Under the pieces are notes generated by a model that did not search any database, was not told the DNA's origin, and was given only the letters and a program-made list of their open reading frames with translations. The translations under genes and the position numbers were made by a program. A stretch of DNA of 64,000 nucleotides from Adiantum capillus-veneris (lineage: Eukaryota > Streptophyta > Polypodiopsida > Polypodiales > Pteridaceae). This document shows, piece after piece, positions 1 through 10,426 of the stretch. How positions within the stretch are numbered: position 1 is the stretch's first letter; each line of letters starts with the position of its first letter. Where the stretch lies: contig CM043970.1 of NCBI GenBank assembly GCA_014529385.2, positions 46,899,779 to 46,963,778 on the forward strand, written 5' to 3'.

Positions 1-1601
1 GCACTTCTTGTGCTTTCTCAAGTTTACTGCATCTGGCATATATATTCACGAAGGCAGTGCTCACAGAGTGGAGATATGGCCTTGCTTTGCATCTGTAAAA
101 AACAGCCCATGACTTTTGTCCATCTGTGCATCCTCCAAACTGCGACATGCCTTTAAGATGCAAGCCTAGGTGATTGCAACTAGAGAGATGCGCTCGTTTC
201 ATGTAGAGAGTTGCGCGTGCTTTGCATCACCTCAAAATATCCTAGACCTTGCTTGTTCCTCTGATGTTCGACACATCCCACAATCAATGCATTCCAAGAG
301 ATGAGATTCCGGACAAAAAGCTCCTTGAGAGTTTTTTGTGCTTTCTCAAGCGCATCACATTTGGCATACATATCGGCCACGGCATATCCTGCAATCAACA
401 CATTCAAAGTGATGGCATTCTGCCCATCAAGAACTTCTGGTGCTTTCATCATACATATTAACCAAAGCACCCCTAAGCACAACATCTTTCTCAAACAACC
501 CCAAACTAGCAATATTGTCATGAATTCTCTCACCCATGTTAACGTCTTGCGTAAGGCCACAGCTCTTCAAGGTGCAAGCACCAGTGATTGCATCTGGAAA
601 GAGACCCTCCCTTCATCTGTGAAAACCGCACAGTGCTTGATTGCCACAACCATGTTGGGCATATCCTGCACTCAACTCTTTCCAAGACAGTGATGACATT
701 AGTTATCTATGTTGAGTCCTTAGAGAGTGGCGGACCGCACCATCTGTCTCACTTGGTATCAGCTAAAAGCACGCGCGCAGACCTGCCACCAGTGCTGCTC
801 AATATTGAATACTTCCTTTTCCCCACAACATTTGGCACATATTTCGATAAAGCATTGCCAATGAGAACATGTTTTACCAACATCCCCTCACTAGCAATCT
901 CGACGTGAATTCTCTCATCCATGTGAAATGTAAGGCCACAGGTCATGCATCTGGAGAAAGGCCTTTCCTTCGTATTTGGTTAAAATAGCCCAGAGCTTCC
1001 TTGCCACTATCATGTTTGGCATATCCCGCATCAGCCACCTGACTAGCAATCTCATTGCAAATTCTCTTACCGAAGTCTACATCTTCTGTAAAGCCATAGG
1101 CCTTTTAAGGCATTCATGAGTTCTCATCCATGTTGGCATAACATTATCTTTCTCCAAGATCCGTTGATGAGCAATATCATTGTTAATAATCTTGTCCAAG
1201 TGAAGGTCTTGTGTAAGGCCATAGAGAGAGAGAGAGATAGCTATCCAACTACCGACTTCTAAGAACAAATGTTTTACTCCTGTCAAAAAACATGCCTTCA
1301 TCATGCTGCTAATTGCATCTGGAGAGAGACCCTCGCTTTTCATCTGTTGAGTGGCACACATATCGACCAAGACAATGCCAAGCACGGCTTCTTTTTGCAA
1401 AAGCCTCTGAATAACAATATAATTGATAATTTTAGTGCCCATATCAGCACCTTGCATAGAACCACATGCCTTCAAGATGCATGTGTAGAGCCACATGCCT
1501 TCCTCATGTTGGATAGGTGATTGCAGCTGGAGTACAACTCTCTGCCCTATTGCAATCAGTGCATTCCAAGAGTCCACGCTCCAGCCCTGCTCCCTATGCA
1601 T
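1..1601 (-). pseudogene. Decayed PPR (pentatricopeptide repeat) gene, PLS type
   Basis: PPR proteins bind organellar RNA and act in editing, splicing or stabilisation in chloroplasts and mitochondria. On the minus strand, scattered frames read as tandem PPR motifs: ADMYAKCDALEKAQ and LISWNALIVG near 300-470, HVEIASEGML with LIGNALSKY near 830-910, and TCILKACGSMQGADMG near 1400-1480. The spacing and wording (the SWNALI and ILKACGS type) match PLS-class PPR genes of ferns and lycophytes. No frame stays open longer than about 175 codons; frameshifts and stops separate the motifs, so this is a pseudogene. It may extend beyond the left edge of the window. No DYW or E domain is visible in what remains. 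Identification as a PPR is firm; the target and subclass cannot be inferred. Confidence 0.8.
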
Positions 1602-2133
1602 ATCAATTTCCCAATTGCATTGATAAAATGATGAAGCCTGATAGAAAGTGTGCCACCTAGGTTACTGAGAGGCTAGGGATGTGATTTTCGCTTCTACGGT
1701 AATGAAGTAGAAAATGCAATGTGACCAATAGGCTTTGTACGCTGTCAAGGATGCGTAGTTGAAGATAATGACGTGGGAATAGGGTCATCACTGGCCAGCA
1801 ATTGAGTGGCGTGGATCGTGTCGGGGCTCTTACTGGTGGGTTACGGTGTTCGTGGCTACGATGGTAGCCAAGAACCGGTAGGTTACGGTGTTCGTGTCTA
1901 CGATATTAGCCGAGAAGGGTCAAGTAGGAGTTGAGTGTAGGCGTTGAGCAAATATGGATGCACAACAATAAATTTTGGCCTAATGCTTAATGTCAATGAC
2001 GAAGGGCAGCAGGTGAGCAATTGTGAGGGGCTGATGATGGTGCCAGCTCCCAAGCTAAAAGAGGAATGTTGACTTGTTGAGTGGTCTTGTGATGGTGCAG
2101 GCTTAGTATCAAGGCTTACAAGCACTGATACAT
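1602..2133. other. No gene recognised; short tandem repeat
   Basis: No convincing coding sequence. At 1839-1922 a roughly 42-bp unit beginning GGTTACGGTGTTCGTG occurs twice in direct orientation with a few substitutions. The rest is unremarkable. Confidence 0.5.
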
Positions 2134-2575
2134 CCTCAGGACTAAGTGGCATGGGGATGGGAGGGTGGGATCTACGGTGGAGGCATTATGGGCGGTAGAT
2201 CCCAAATGCAGGTACCCTAGAATACTTTTGTAATCTAGGGTAAAAGTAATCTAGGGTACCCGCATTTCGGAAGTAATCTAGGGTATCCCCATTTTGGAAC
2301 AGCGGGTTTGAACCCGGGACCTCATGCATGAGAGGCGCCTACCCTAACCACTACGCCATGCGTGCGTTGTGAAACGTGGGAGCCCTAATTTACTTAAAAC
2401 ATGTAAATTAGGGGTGGGCGCCAAAAGTAAATTAGGGTACCCTAGATTAACTTTTATTATAAAAAGTAATCTAGGATACCCTAATTTACTTTCGGCGCCG
2501 CCACTGGGATCTACGGCCCACAATGCCCCCGCCATAGATCCCACCCTCCCATGCCCGTGTCACTTAGTCCTGAGG
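2134..2575. mobile_element. Fold-back (MITE-like) element with long terminal inverted repeats
   Basis: About 70 bp at 2134-2204 is repeated in inverted orientation at 2506-2575, beginning CCTCAGGACTAAGTG on each strand with scattered mismatches. Each arm is itself a small hairpin (GGGATCTAC pairing with GTAGATCCC). Inside lie several copies, in both orientations, of CTAGGGTACCC and TAATCTAGGGTA, so the 442 bp can fold into nested stems. There is no transposase. A tRNA-like segment sits in the centre. Exact ends and a target-site duplication could not be fixed, because weak inverted similarity continues a few bases outward. It could be a Mutator-type MITE or a fold-back element built around a SINE. 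Confidence 0.6.
2297..2365 (-). other. tRNA-like segment with Pol III A and B boxes (SINE relic)
   Basis: Read on the minus strand, 2342-2358 gives an A box (TGGCGTAGTGGTTAGGG) and 2304-2314 a B box (GGTTCAAACCC). They are about 30 bp apart, as in a tRNA gene. The anticodon arm contains CAT but makes only a 4-bp stem with an 8-base loop, the T arm is not a proper 5-bp stem, and no acceptor stem pairs. It is therefore a tRNA-derived promoter relic, not a tRNA gene. Confidence 0.55.
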
Positions 2576-5285
2576 CTGATACATGGGATTGAGTAATGCT
2601 ACAAGAAGCTAGTGATGATGATGTAGGCCATTTAGTGAAGGTGGATAGAGTCACACCACGCCACCAGCTCGTGGTCGAGAAAAACGAGCCTTGTGTTGTC
2701 ACTATTGGGGTGGGCTCCCCCAAAAATCATACAAAAACACACACGCACACACACACACAACTTTCTTTTTGTCTCATACACACATATATCTGTCGAGATA
2801 ATTAGCCATAGCTAATTATCAATAAATTTGGCAAATAAGAGCTTGAATCAAAGTTTTTGTAGAAAACTGCAAGCGCACACACATGAAAAATTGAAATGGG
2901 TTTTTGCTTTTAGCAATTCCTCTTGCTAACCAAATTAGTGTGAGTAGTGGCACTTGAATAGTACATATCCCATCGCTAATTGACTCAAAAGGAAGAATAT
3001 TTGAGAGATGATTAGAGCCAATGAGATCTAGTAGAGAGAGTATGCTTAGGATCTAATAGATTAGGAAATGTTAATCTAGATAAGAGCTGTGGTACTAGTT
3101 CTAGGGTCTAGGTGGATAGGTTAGTGCTCCATTCATGCTAATGGAATGCTTTGGAGAGGTTAGTCTAGAGCTTGCTAGAGAGAGACTGTTGTACAATAGA
3201 ATAGAGTATATTGTGAGAGGTGGAAGTGCAAAATAAACTGGGTGGCCTCTGCACCAAGACTATGCGTGATGGCCTCATCATGGGAGGTACACAATAGGGG
3301 AACCACATAGCAAGATATGCGGCTAGGATGCATACATATACATGTAATCAAACATGACATGGAAAACAATTTCAAAATTTACACCCAAGTGTGGGATGGG
3401 GTGGTCAGAAAACAAGATGAGAGGAATGGTGAGTGAGTGAGAATGGGCTTGCTACTCATGCATGTAATAAGGAAGGAAAATAATTAGGTAAGGAAACATG
3501 CAAGTATGCTCACTTCTCATACCAATGGTGGCGAATATGCACACCTTAAGATGCAAGTATCAAGATGATAGGAATGAGAGAGAGAGAGAGAGAGTGTATA
3601 TGGTGGAAAATTTGTACGCCTCAACATAAGCAAAATGGAAAGAAAAAAACATATACCATACTCACAATGAAGTATATCCCAAACGACACAAGGTATGACA
3701 CCAAGATGGAGTGTGTTGATTGCTTGCAGAAGATGAATACAATAGGTAGCATAGGGCAAGAATATGAGAAGGTGACAAGACCCTGGGATGCATAATGGAG
3801 GGATGGGAGTTGATGGCAAGGAATATCATGAGTGTAGCCATCATTCTTCTTCTTGAAATCGTGCATTCAATTCTTCATTACAAGTGTATGGAGACATGGT
3901 GCTCATTTTGTGCATGGTGATGGTGATGGTGTTGTGATTATGTGATTAGGGTTCATGCTACTAGCATGCACCACAAGGGTGTGTATGTGTAGGTGTATGG
4001 GTATTGGGTATGGGATAGTGTGCATATGGGGTAGTGTGTGTGTGTGTGGGTGTAGTGTGTGTGTGTGCATATGTGTTGTAGGTATGTAGTCTCTGTTTAC
4101 AAAAGAGGAGGCCTCCTTTTATAGGCCAAGATATTAATTAGGAGAGATATTATGAGCAAGAGGAGTTAGTATTACGAAGTAACCTCAGAGAGAGGAATTA
4201 CCCCAATGAGAGAGCTCCGTGTGCCCTGCTTATTGATCAATTTCCTCCTAATCGCCTTCAGCATGGCGAGCTTTGTCTCCATGCCTCCTTCCATAGTTTG
4301 AGTCCAAGAGTTTTCTTATAATATTTGATAAAATAAGATAAAATCAAGAAATAATGGAGAGAACCATATAAGAATTTATGTGTGTGGAGTTGGATAACCA
4401 TGACTTCTTCCCACATGTGAGAAGATAGGCTCCACCATTTTGGCCATATATCTCAAACCATAGCTTTAAAAATCATAAAAAAATTGGGGCAAAAAGATTA
4501 ACTCAATGCGTACAACTTTGCTGTTGAAAACTTTTTCCAATTCAAAATAAAAAAATAGAGAAAAATCCCACAAAAAATATGTGTCCGTCTTTTCCCTTCC
4601 AAAAGTCTTGCAGGTGGTCCCCTCTTGACTCCATGTGCAAGCCTTGTGTCCACAAGTGAATTATGCTTCAATTTGATAACATTTTTTTGACTTCAACTCA
4701 ATAATGCATAAGATTCTTCTCTCTTTTACTATTGACTTTCACTCCACGTGTAGTGACCATCGGGTAGAATCAACATCCAATGAAAATTTCTTTTTCATAG
4801 GGTTTTTTCCTACCTCTCCTTTTTCCAAGTTCCAAATGTGTCAAAACGATAGCTATGTACAAAATAAATACATAATTTTTTTGTGGGTTTCATGCATCAA
4901 GTCCTTTCTCCTGCATGAAGCCTTGCCATCAAGTGCATACCAAGAGAGAGGTGGAGCAAACCAAGCCTTGCCATCAAATGATAAAGGTTACAATTATTTA
5001 GGAGAATGTGCCTCTATATAGGCTTATACAAATAGACATCCTTTTAACACAAAAGCACAAGATGTGGCTACCCATGCACAAATACAAGTGGTTTCTCTTT
5101 ACACAAAGGTTGTAAGAGGTTCTTCACATGGCTTGACACGTGAGGTTGAAGGGGTTGTTTGCACAAAAGATGAAACAAAACATCACATTCCAACAAGCTT
5201 AGGACTCTTCACCATTGCAATTGCTGACTATTTGTCACAATGTAGAATGAATGGAGGAGTGTCACATGGAATGGATAATTCTTCT
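2576..5285. other. No intact gene; AT-rich, LTR-like non-coding sequence
   Basis: I recognise no protein here. There are a CA tract near 2745-2760, GA tracts near 3575-3593 and GT tracts near 4025-4070. Two TATA-like sites face the minus strand (4109-4127 and near 5015-5025). Because a minus-strand copia RNase H relic ends at 5286, this stretch may hold that element's 3' LTR, but I could not find its ends. Confidence 0.4.
4109..4127 (-). promoter_or_regulatory. TATA-box-like site, probably of an LTR
   Basis: The minus strand reads GGCCTATAAAAGGAGGCC. A similar arrangement (CCTATATAAAGAGGCCTCC, plus strand) occurs at about 34197 in the LTR assigned to E4, which supports an LTR promoter role. 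The transcript it would drive is not identified. Confidence 0.35.
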
Positions 5286-5480
5286 AGGATTTGGCGAAGC
5301 CATAATGCTTCACGAGCAATGAGGGATGCTGCTATATACTCTACCTCGGTAGATGATAGAGCAAGAGAGGTCTAGCAGTTGGTTTGCCAAGATATAGCAC
5401 CACCTGCAAGAAGATAACATGTCAAAAAATGTATGCATATTTGGGTCTTTCCCGGCCTAGTCGGCATCAACAAAACCTTG
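5286..5480 (-). pseudogene. Ty1/copia RNase H fragment
   Basis: On the minus strand the frames read QGFVDAD-stop-AGKDPN, GAISWQTN-stop-TSLALSSTEVEYIAA and SLIAREALWLR. This matches the conserved copia RNase H end (DADWAG, then SW-(K/Q)xxxQ, then LSSTEAEY(I/M)A). It has in-frame TAG stops, one replacing the expected Trp of DADWAG, and at least one frameshift. No reverse transcriptase or integrase is seen beside it. It is a short relic of a minus-strand copia element. Confidence 0.75.
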
Positions 5481-5885
5481 GATTTGTAGTGGTGATGAGT
5501 GATGCTGATAATAGTAAGTGAGAGAGTAATGGCAATGTATTGTAAGTAGCCATTAGGAAAAGTTTGGACTCAAATTTGGACCTTGTAAGAAATGCCATGG
5601 CAACGTAGAGAGAGATAATAGAAAATTCATTTAAACCCTTTTTCATACATATTTTATAAAATCCAGATATCTTATTCATGCAAGGTAGGTTTATTGTAGA
5701 ACCCAAAAAGTATTCTAGTCATGATAACACTTCATCGTGCACGGCGGCTACTAAATTCAATGCCAAATATCTCAATCTTCTGATTTTTTGAAAACTAAGA
5801 TCTGTTTCCTTGCCTCCTTCTTCCCCCCATTCCACGATATTCAAACTGCCAATATTCTATCGCCCCCACCTCCTTATGCACACAA
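5481..5885. other. No gene recognised
   Basis: AT-rich sequence between the copia relic and the duplicated CACTA-terminal block; nothing identifiable in either strand. Confidence 0.5.
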
Positions 5886-5902
5886 TTTTGTTTATGTTTG
5901 TA

Positions 5903-5954
<52 letters not shown>

Positions 5955-5961
5955 AACACTA

Positions 5962-6004
<43 letters not shown>

Positions 6005-6148
6005 AAGAGGGGAAGGGAACATGAGAGTGAGGAGAGGGAAGGAGCATACCTGGCTCTCCTTCCTCTCCTTGTGTGTGTGTGTGTGTGTGTGTGGAGAAGA
6101 AAGAGAGAGAGAGAGAGAGAGGGAGAGCGTTACCTGCTCCTTGCTTGA

Positions 6149-6338
6149 GGGCGCCGAAAACTCAGATCTGAGATCTGAGTTTTTGGGCGCTCTCTGTTAT
6201 TTTTTTTAGCTCAGTCGGCGTCGCTATGAGCGTCGCAAATTTACTTGTAAATTTGCGACGCTCATAGCGACGTCGGGAATTTTTTTTTTTTGAGCGTCGC
6301 TGTGTGAGCGTCGCTAATATGAATAGCCTCTTGTAGTG
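6149..6338 (-). mobile_element. CACTA (En/Spm-type) transposon terminus with hairpins, copy 1
   Basis: The minus strand starts CACTACAAGAGGC at 6338, the hallmark of CACTA ends. It is followed inward by repeated GCGACGCTC motifs in both orientations, as expected of subterminal transposase-binding repeats. A perfect palindrome with 26-bp arms and a 2-bp loop lies at 6219-6272. A second palindrome (AAACTCAGATCT and its complement) lies near 6156-6182, inside a GGCGCC to GGGCGC frame. The element body would extend leftward. No matching opposite terminus was found in the window. Confidence 0.65.
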
Positions 6339-6755
6339 GCACCTGTCTTTCCATAGAGGCTAATCGTACCACGTCGCCAATCTTGAACAGCTCCCACTGC
6401 ACATAACCATGGTCGCCTAGTATGATAGGATATGCTCCCAACCCCGCTGGCATCACATGAAAATCAACCACCGCCTTTGCATCATACGCCTCCACTTCTA
6501 AGCTCTTTACAACACCCAAACATTTTACTTTTTGATGGTTTGCCAATATGATTTAGAAGCTTGACACCCCAGTCACTGTGAGACCCATCTTCTCAACGCA
6601 TGAGTGTGTTATGACACATATTTGGGCTCCACCATCCACATAATCTTGTCCCATATTTTTTCTTTTATGCCACACATCTACTATTGGAAAAATGTCTAGT
6701 AGCTCATCCATCGCCAACACCTTCACTGAACCTCTCTCTGGCACTTTCTCCATTG
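6339..6755 (-). pseudogene. Ty3/gypsy gag-protease fragment, copy 1
   Basis: The minus strand encodes a retropepsin segment: LDIFPIVDVWHKRKN, then VDGGAQICVIT around the active-site Asp, a stop, then ANHQKVKCLGVVKSLEV and FHVMPAGLGAYPIILGDHG. It aligns with the protease of the Tat-like element E3 (LVDGGAQICIMT and FMLGRPW). It is cut on the left by the CACTA terminus and on the right by the block boundary at 6755. A TAA stop interrupts it. It is a shorter duplicate of 11510-12380. Confidence 0.75.
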
Positions 6756-6790
6756 CTATCGAACATAAAGAGCAATGCAAAAACACTTAC

Positions 6791-7759
6791 AAAATCGGCC
6801 TCAAATGATGCCCATCCACCGTTCCTCAAGTGGTGCGAGCTCCCTGCCTCTACTCGCGCTCTGGCTGCATCCTTTTGTTGCTTCCACTTGTCGGGATTCT
6901 CGCGCGCTGCTTTCTTCGTATTCTTCCAATCTTCTTTGGCGAGCCAATCTGGCCTGTTCCACCCATGCTTCATTGGTTTTTGCACTTCGGAACGCTTGTG
7001 TTTGCAGTATTCGCGCATTCGAATCTTCATCAGGTCTTCATTGAAGCGCTGATCCCGTGTTGGAATGGGAAACTCATCATGAAGTATGCTGATGACTCTG
7101 TCTTTTAAATCACTTGGTACTTCACTCCATTTGTTTAGTATGTAGTGTCTAAACAGCTGAGAGCAAAGACCACGCATGTGCGAGATCACCTTCTTGCTGT
7201 TATCATCCATGATGATGCCGCTGCTGAAGTCGACGGAGTAAGGCAAGCCCTCTGGCCGGTGACGTGTGAACCTAGGTGTCCCGGCAGGGGTCTCTAGCGG
7301 CGTGTCGATGGGGGTACGGACGTCAGGTGTCTCCACCGGCGTCTGGGCCCCGAAGCGAGGAGTGTCGAGTGGGGTGGCTCCTGGCGGAGTAGGTAGAGGT
7401 GTGTAGCTGCTAGGAACAGTCAGCCGCGCAAAACCTGGCGTAGATGGCGATGCTGTGGCTGGTGTGGGGGCGGGCAAAGAAGAGGAGGGTAAAGAGCCTC
7501 GTCCAACACGAGGCGGTGTGGAGGCATCGGCGGCGGAATCGCCACAACAACCGCCACTGCCACCACTAGAGCGCCGGTGTCTAGACGAGTGTGAAGATCG
7601 TCTCGTCGACACCGAAGCTTCGGAGCGCGCCTAATGCTCCGAAAGAGAGGGAGATGCGGATGGAGTAGGAACGCGCGATGATGCGCCAGAGCGATGACGC
7701 TCCACATACCACTGTCTCTGCTGCGGTGACAAAGAAGAAAGAAACTCCTCATCATCCAT
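6791..7759 (-). pseudogene. CACTA transposon protein, plant Transposase_24 (Ptta/En/Spm) type
   Basis: The frame starts MDDEEFLSSLSPQQRQWYVE right after an AG acceptor-like site at 7762. It has a Ser/Pro/Thr-rich N-terminal half with repeated TP(x)(D/E)TP motifs, then the conserved domain: HYILNKWSEVPSDLKDRVI, EFPIPTRDQRFNEDL, MREYCKHKRSEVQKPMKHG, and PDWLAKEDWKNTKKAARENP ending GSSHHLRNGGWASFE. This pattern (W-x-x-VP, a tryptophan-rich centre, then a GS-H-x-GG end) is that of the accessory DNA-binding protein of plant CACTA elements. One in-frame TAG at 7631-7633 breaks it. The last codons meet a GTAAGT donor at 6785-6790, and 35 bp further on the gag-protease duplicate begins, so the original 3' exons are missing. 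Confidence 0.75.
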
Positions 7760-8031
7760 ACCTGCATTAAACACACGAATATTTAAACTTAATATTGAAT
7801 GAATAGAGTAGACAATGACGCAAAGAACATTAAATACAATGACGTAATGACGCATATAAATACAATGATGCAATGAATTGAGTGATAGAAGAGGCAAGTC
7901 AAAAACTCAGAATTTTCAATCAAAAGATGTGAGCGCGAGTAGAAAAGAGCGTTATACACAATGGAAGGTACTTAGAGAGCCAAAGCTTTTACAACACGGA
8001 GCAAAATTGTTCAAATACAATATTTGTGGCT
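7760..8031. other. Intergenic spacer between two CACTA genes
   Basis: Short AT-rich interval separating two minus-strand transposon genes. It may hold an upstream intron or leader of the 6791-7759 gene, since an AG acceptor-like site directly precedes that gene's ATG. Confidence 0.4.
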
Positions 8032-9371
8032 TTAAGAGATCTCTCTCTCATCCTCGCATAACTCAGCATAACTTCCTATATCTATATAGAGCTCTCCGTT
8101 TAAAAACATATCCTCTGTTTCATTTTGTAGATCCTCTGCATGCACCCCATATAGAGTAGTAGCATCTTGATGCTCGTCTGGCACCACCGCAGCGGCTTCT
8201 GATTGAGCATCTTCTCTGATCTCCTCCATTGATGCCGTTGTGATTGGCACATGGTAGCCTTCATACGTCCTTGCACTACGAGGGGCTACCTCTATGACGT
8301 ACCACCAGTTTGATGTAGACTTTGTAGGATGAAATATTACCTGCCAGAGCCACATAACTTACATGAGAGCTTTCAAGCACATAACTTGTAAAAGGGGGAT
8401 GTTAACTATTTACATACTTACTTGTTCACAATGCTCGGGTAGTACGAAAGTGTCTCTTAGGTCAGTCCATTTCTTAGTAGAATCCACCTCAAGAAAACCA
8501 GACTCTCCTCTACGCACAGTAGCGTTGCGACCCTCCATGATTATCTTGAACCATTGCACGTCGAACAAGTCGACAAAAATCCTCTGTAATCGATCCTCGA
8601 TCCTCAAAATCTCTTGTAGCGTGCCGAAGTAAGTGAGTTCCGCCACCACATGATCTGCATCAGAGGAACGTCGTCGACTAGACTGTTCAAATTTTGCCAT
8701 GATTCCACAATCTTGAGTAAAACGCTTTTTGACGATCCGTTCCACCCTAAAATGTCGACCTTTACACCATGCTGCTGTGTATGACTTATACTACAACGAA
8801 CAAAGATTATGAGTGGCCGTTCAAACGTTTAGAAATAAAGTCACTAGCTAGTCGTACATTGCAAACTTACCTTGGTCGCGCAACCCCGAGAGTACTCCCA
8901 CTCTTCCTCAGTCACTTCGTCACCGCATTGTTGTGCGCTTTTCAATTGGTTGTGCAACCATCTTAAGCTCATGAATGTTGGTAGGCTCTCCATACCCGTC
9001 GGATAGTGCATCGGTGGTCGTCTTCCCCGTCTCCACTCGATTCGTGCCCTTTGTCGCTCTTGCTTTGCATTCTCATATTGTGAAATCCACTTTTGCATCA
9101 CTGGATTGTGGAGCATGCAAAATCGGTTGATTTTAGCCTCTAGATCTTCTGTCATCTTCTTCGCAACACCGAGATTGCACATGACAATCCCAGATATGCG
9201 CTCATCATCTATGGTTTGCCATAGCGTGTCCCGGGCTTTATCACACATATGTGAGGCATCTTGTGGCCTCACATATGCTGCTTGACCAAAGCGCCTGCGA
9301 ACACGTCTATTGGGTTGCAAGATTGCTGCTTGTTGGCCAGCGTCAGAGTCCGACGAGTTATAATTGGCAAC

Positions 9372-9467
<96 letters not shown>

Positions 9468-9486
9468 CTCACATTCTCTAGTCATG
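8032..9486 (-). pseudogene. CACTA TNP2-type transposase, C-terminal region (DUF4216-like), three exons
   Basis: Three minus-strand exons join in frame: 9486-8871, 8790-8422 and 8340-8032. The introns (8791-8870 and 8341-8421, about 80 bp each) begin GTAAGT and end TAG or CAG. Exon 1 encodes RRRFGQAAYVRPQDASH, then NRFCMLHNPVMQKWISQYEN and PTFMSLRWLHNQLKSA up to SRGCATK. Exon 2 encodes AAWCKGRHFRVERIVKKR, ELTYFGTLQEILRI and the F-DVQWFKI segment. Exon 3 encodes VIFHPTKSTSNWWYVIEVAP. This is the TNP2 tail that follows the catalytic region in plant CACTA transposases. The catalytic region itself is absent; the frame instead opens at an ATG at 9484-9486 and passes through about 30 Glu-Arg dipeptides encoded by a GA tract. 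The preserved introns and frame suggest a recently active gene. Confidence 0.65.
9373..9465. repeat. (CT)n/(GA)n microsatellite inside a coding frame
   Basis: About 93 bp of uninterrupted CT dinucleotide. Read on the minus strand it encodes alternating Arg and Glu within the TNP2-type frame. Confidence 0.95.
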
Positions 9487-9897
9487 TCCAATCCCCGCAC
9501 ACCTCGGTCTAGAGGTGCACGGAGATCAGAACCACCGGGTTATAATCTCGTCTTTATTGGTCAATACCTATATTTGTGGGTACAAGAAATCTACAGACCC
9601 ACGTCTACATGATACTGCATGTAGTGGACAAAACCCCTTTGCCTCTTCTCTAGCTGTAGCACTTCACAGCATCTTAACATCTTTTCACAGTAGATCTTTT
9701 CATTGTTCGTCTAACTCTAAACCCTAAACCGTAAGTAATTCTTGCGTGGACTCGATCTAACGTAAATAAGCGTAAATCTAAATAAACGTAAATCTAACTA
9801 AAAATAAACCTAAATCTAATTTAAGGTAAGTCTACATCTAACCTAATCTTTAACGTCTTTTGGGATAGTTTCCTACGACGTTAAAACTCTCTTCTTC

Positions 9898-9931
<34 letters not shown>

Positions 9932-10066
9932 ATAAACCTAAATAAACCTAAGTCTAATCTAATATAACATAAATCTAAATCTAACGTAAATTATGTTATA
10001 TTAAAAACAAAGAACTAAACTAACAGGGATTATAAGAACCTTAAAACTGATTTAACACATAATTTT
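9487..10066. other. AT-rich spacer with direct repeat and GT tract
   Basis: No gene. 9720-10000 is made of short TAAATCTAACGTAAAT-like words and a GT tract (9899-9930). The part at about 9778-9930, including CTTTAACGTCTTTT and GTTTCCTACGACGTTA, is repeated at about 10460-10640 on the other side of the HIPP relic. Confidence 0.6.
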
Positions 10067-10426
10067 TCACATAACTTGGCAAGAGTTGGCATTCTCATCA
10101 CTAAAGATGTGAGAGTTAACTTCCGGCGGTGACGCTGCCTCATCTCCATCCACATCTGACGACAGCAATTGGCCCTTTGGACCGTTCTTGCTCTTGTTAC
10201 TAACTTTGAAGTTGCTGTTGAATGACTAGAGGTTGTCTAGATGGTCATTGTCGGGGATGTAGTGACTCTTGCCGCCCAGAAGATCCACCTTCTTCCCTAT
10301 CTTCCGAAGACATTTCACTAGTACTTTTGGATCGACGGATCCCACCATGAGTGAAGGCAACAATACCCTATATTCCATTGAGGGCTTTCTTCACCCGCTT
10401 CATGCAGGCATCGCAGTCTATGGAGA
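10067..10426 (-). pseudogene. HIPP-like heavy-metal-associated isoprenylated protein, broken
   Basis: HIPPs bind metal ions through an HMA domain and attach to membranes by a C-terminal isoprenyl group. On the minus strand the frame reads DCDACMKRVKKALNGI, with the CxxC metal-binding pair. Then come a TAG and a small deletion with frameshift, then VGSVDPKVLVKCLRKIGKK and GGKSHYIPDNDHLDNL, another TAG, a Lys/Asn-rich stretch, and the end NANSCQVM-stop, where CQVM has the form of a CaaX prenylation box. Both ends of the protein are therefore represented but the frame is broken. It lies in the CACTA-derived region between two AT-rich direct repeats, which suggests capture by, or insertion into, a transposon. 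Confidence 0.75.

Larger units (their letters stand above)
5886..6755. repeat. Direct repeat block, copy 1 (CACTA terminus plus gag-protease fragment)
   Basis: This block matches 11031-11926 in the same orientation. It runs from TTTTGTTTATGTTTGTACTC through CT, GT and GA microsatellites, two palindromes, a CACTA-type terminus at 6338 and about 415 bp of gypsy gag-protease, stopping abruptly at 6755. Outside the microsatellites I saw only a few substitutions (for example in the stretch around 6548-6575). The copies are about 5.15 kb apart. Confidence 0.85.

Noticed and set aside
2297-2365. A functional tRNA gene
   Set aside because: A and B boxes are present, but the acceptor stem, T stem and anticodon loop do not form correctly.
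2596-2805. A 69-codon frame after the fold-back element
   Set aside because: No recognisable domain and it runs into a CA microsatellite; not enough to call a gene.
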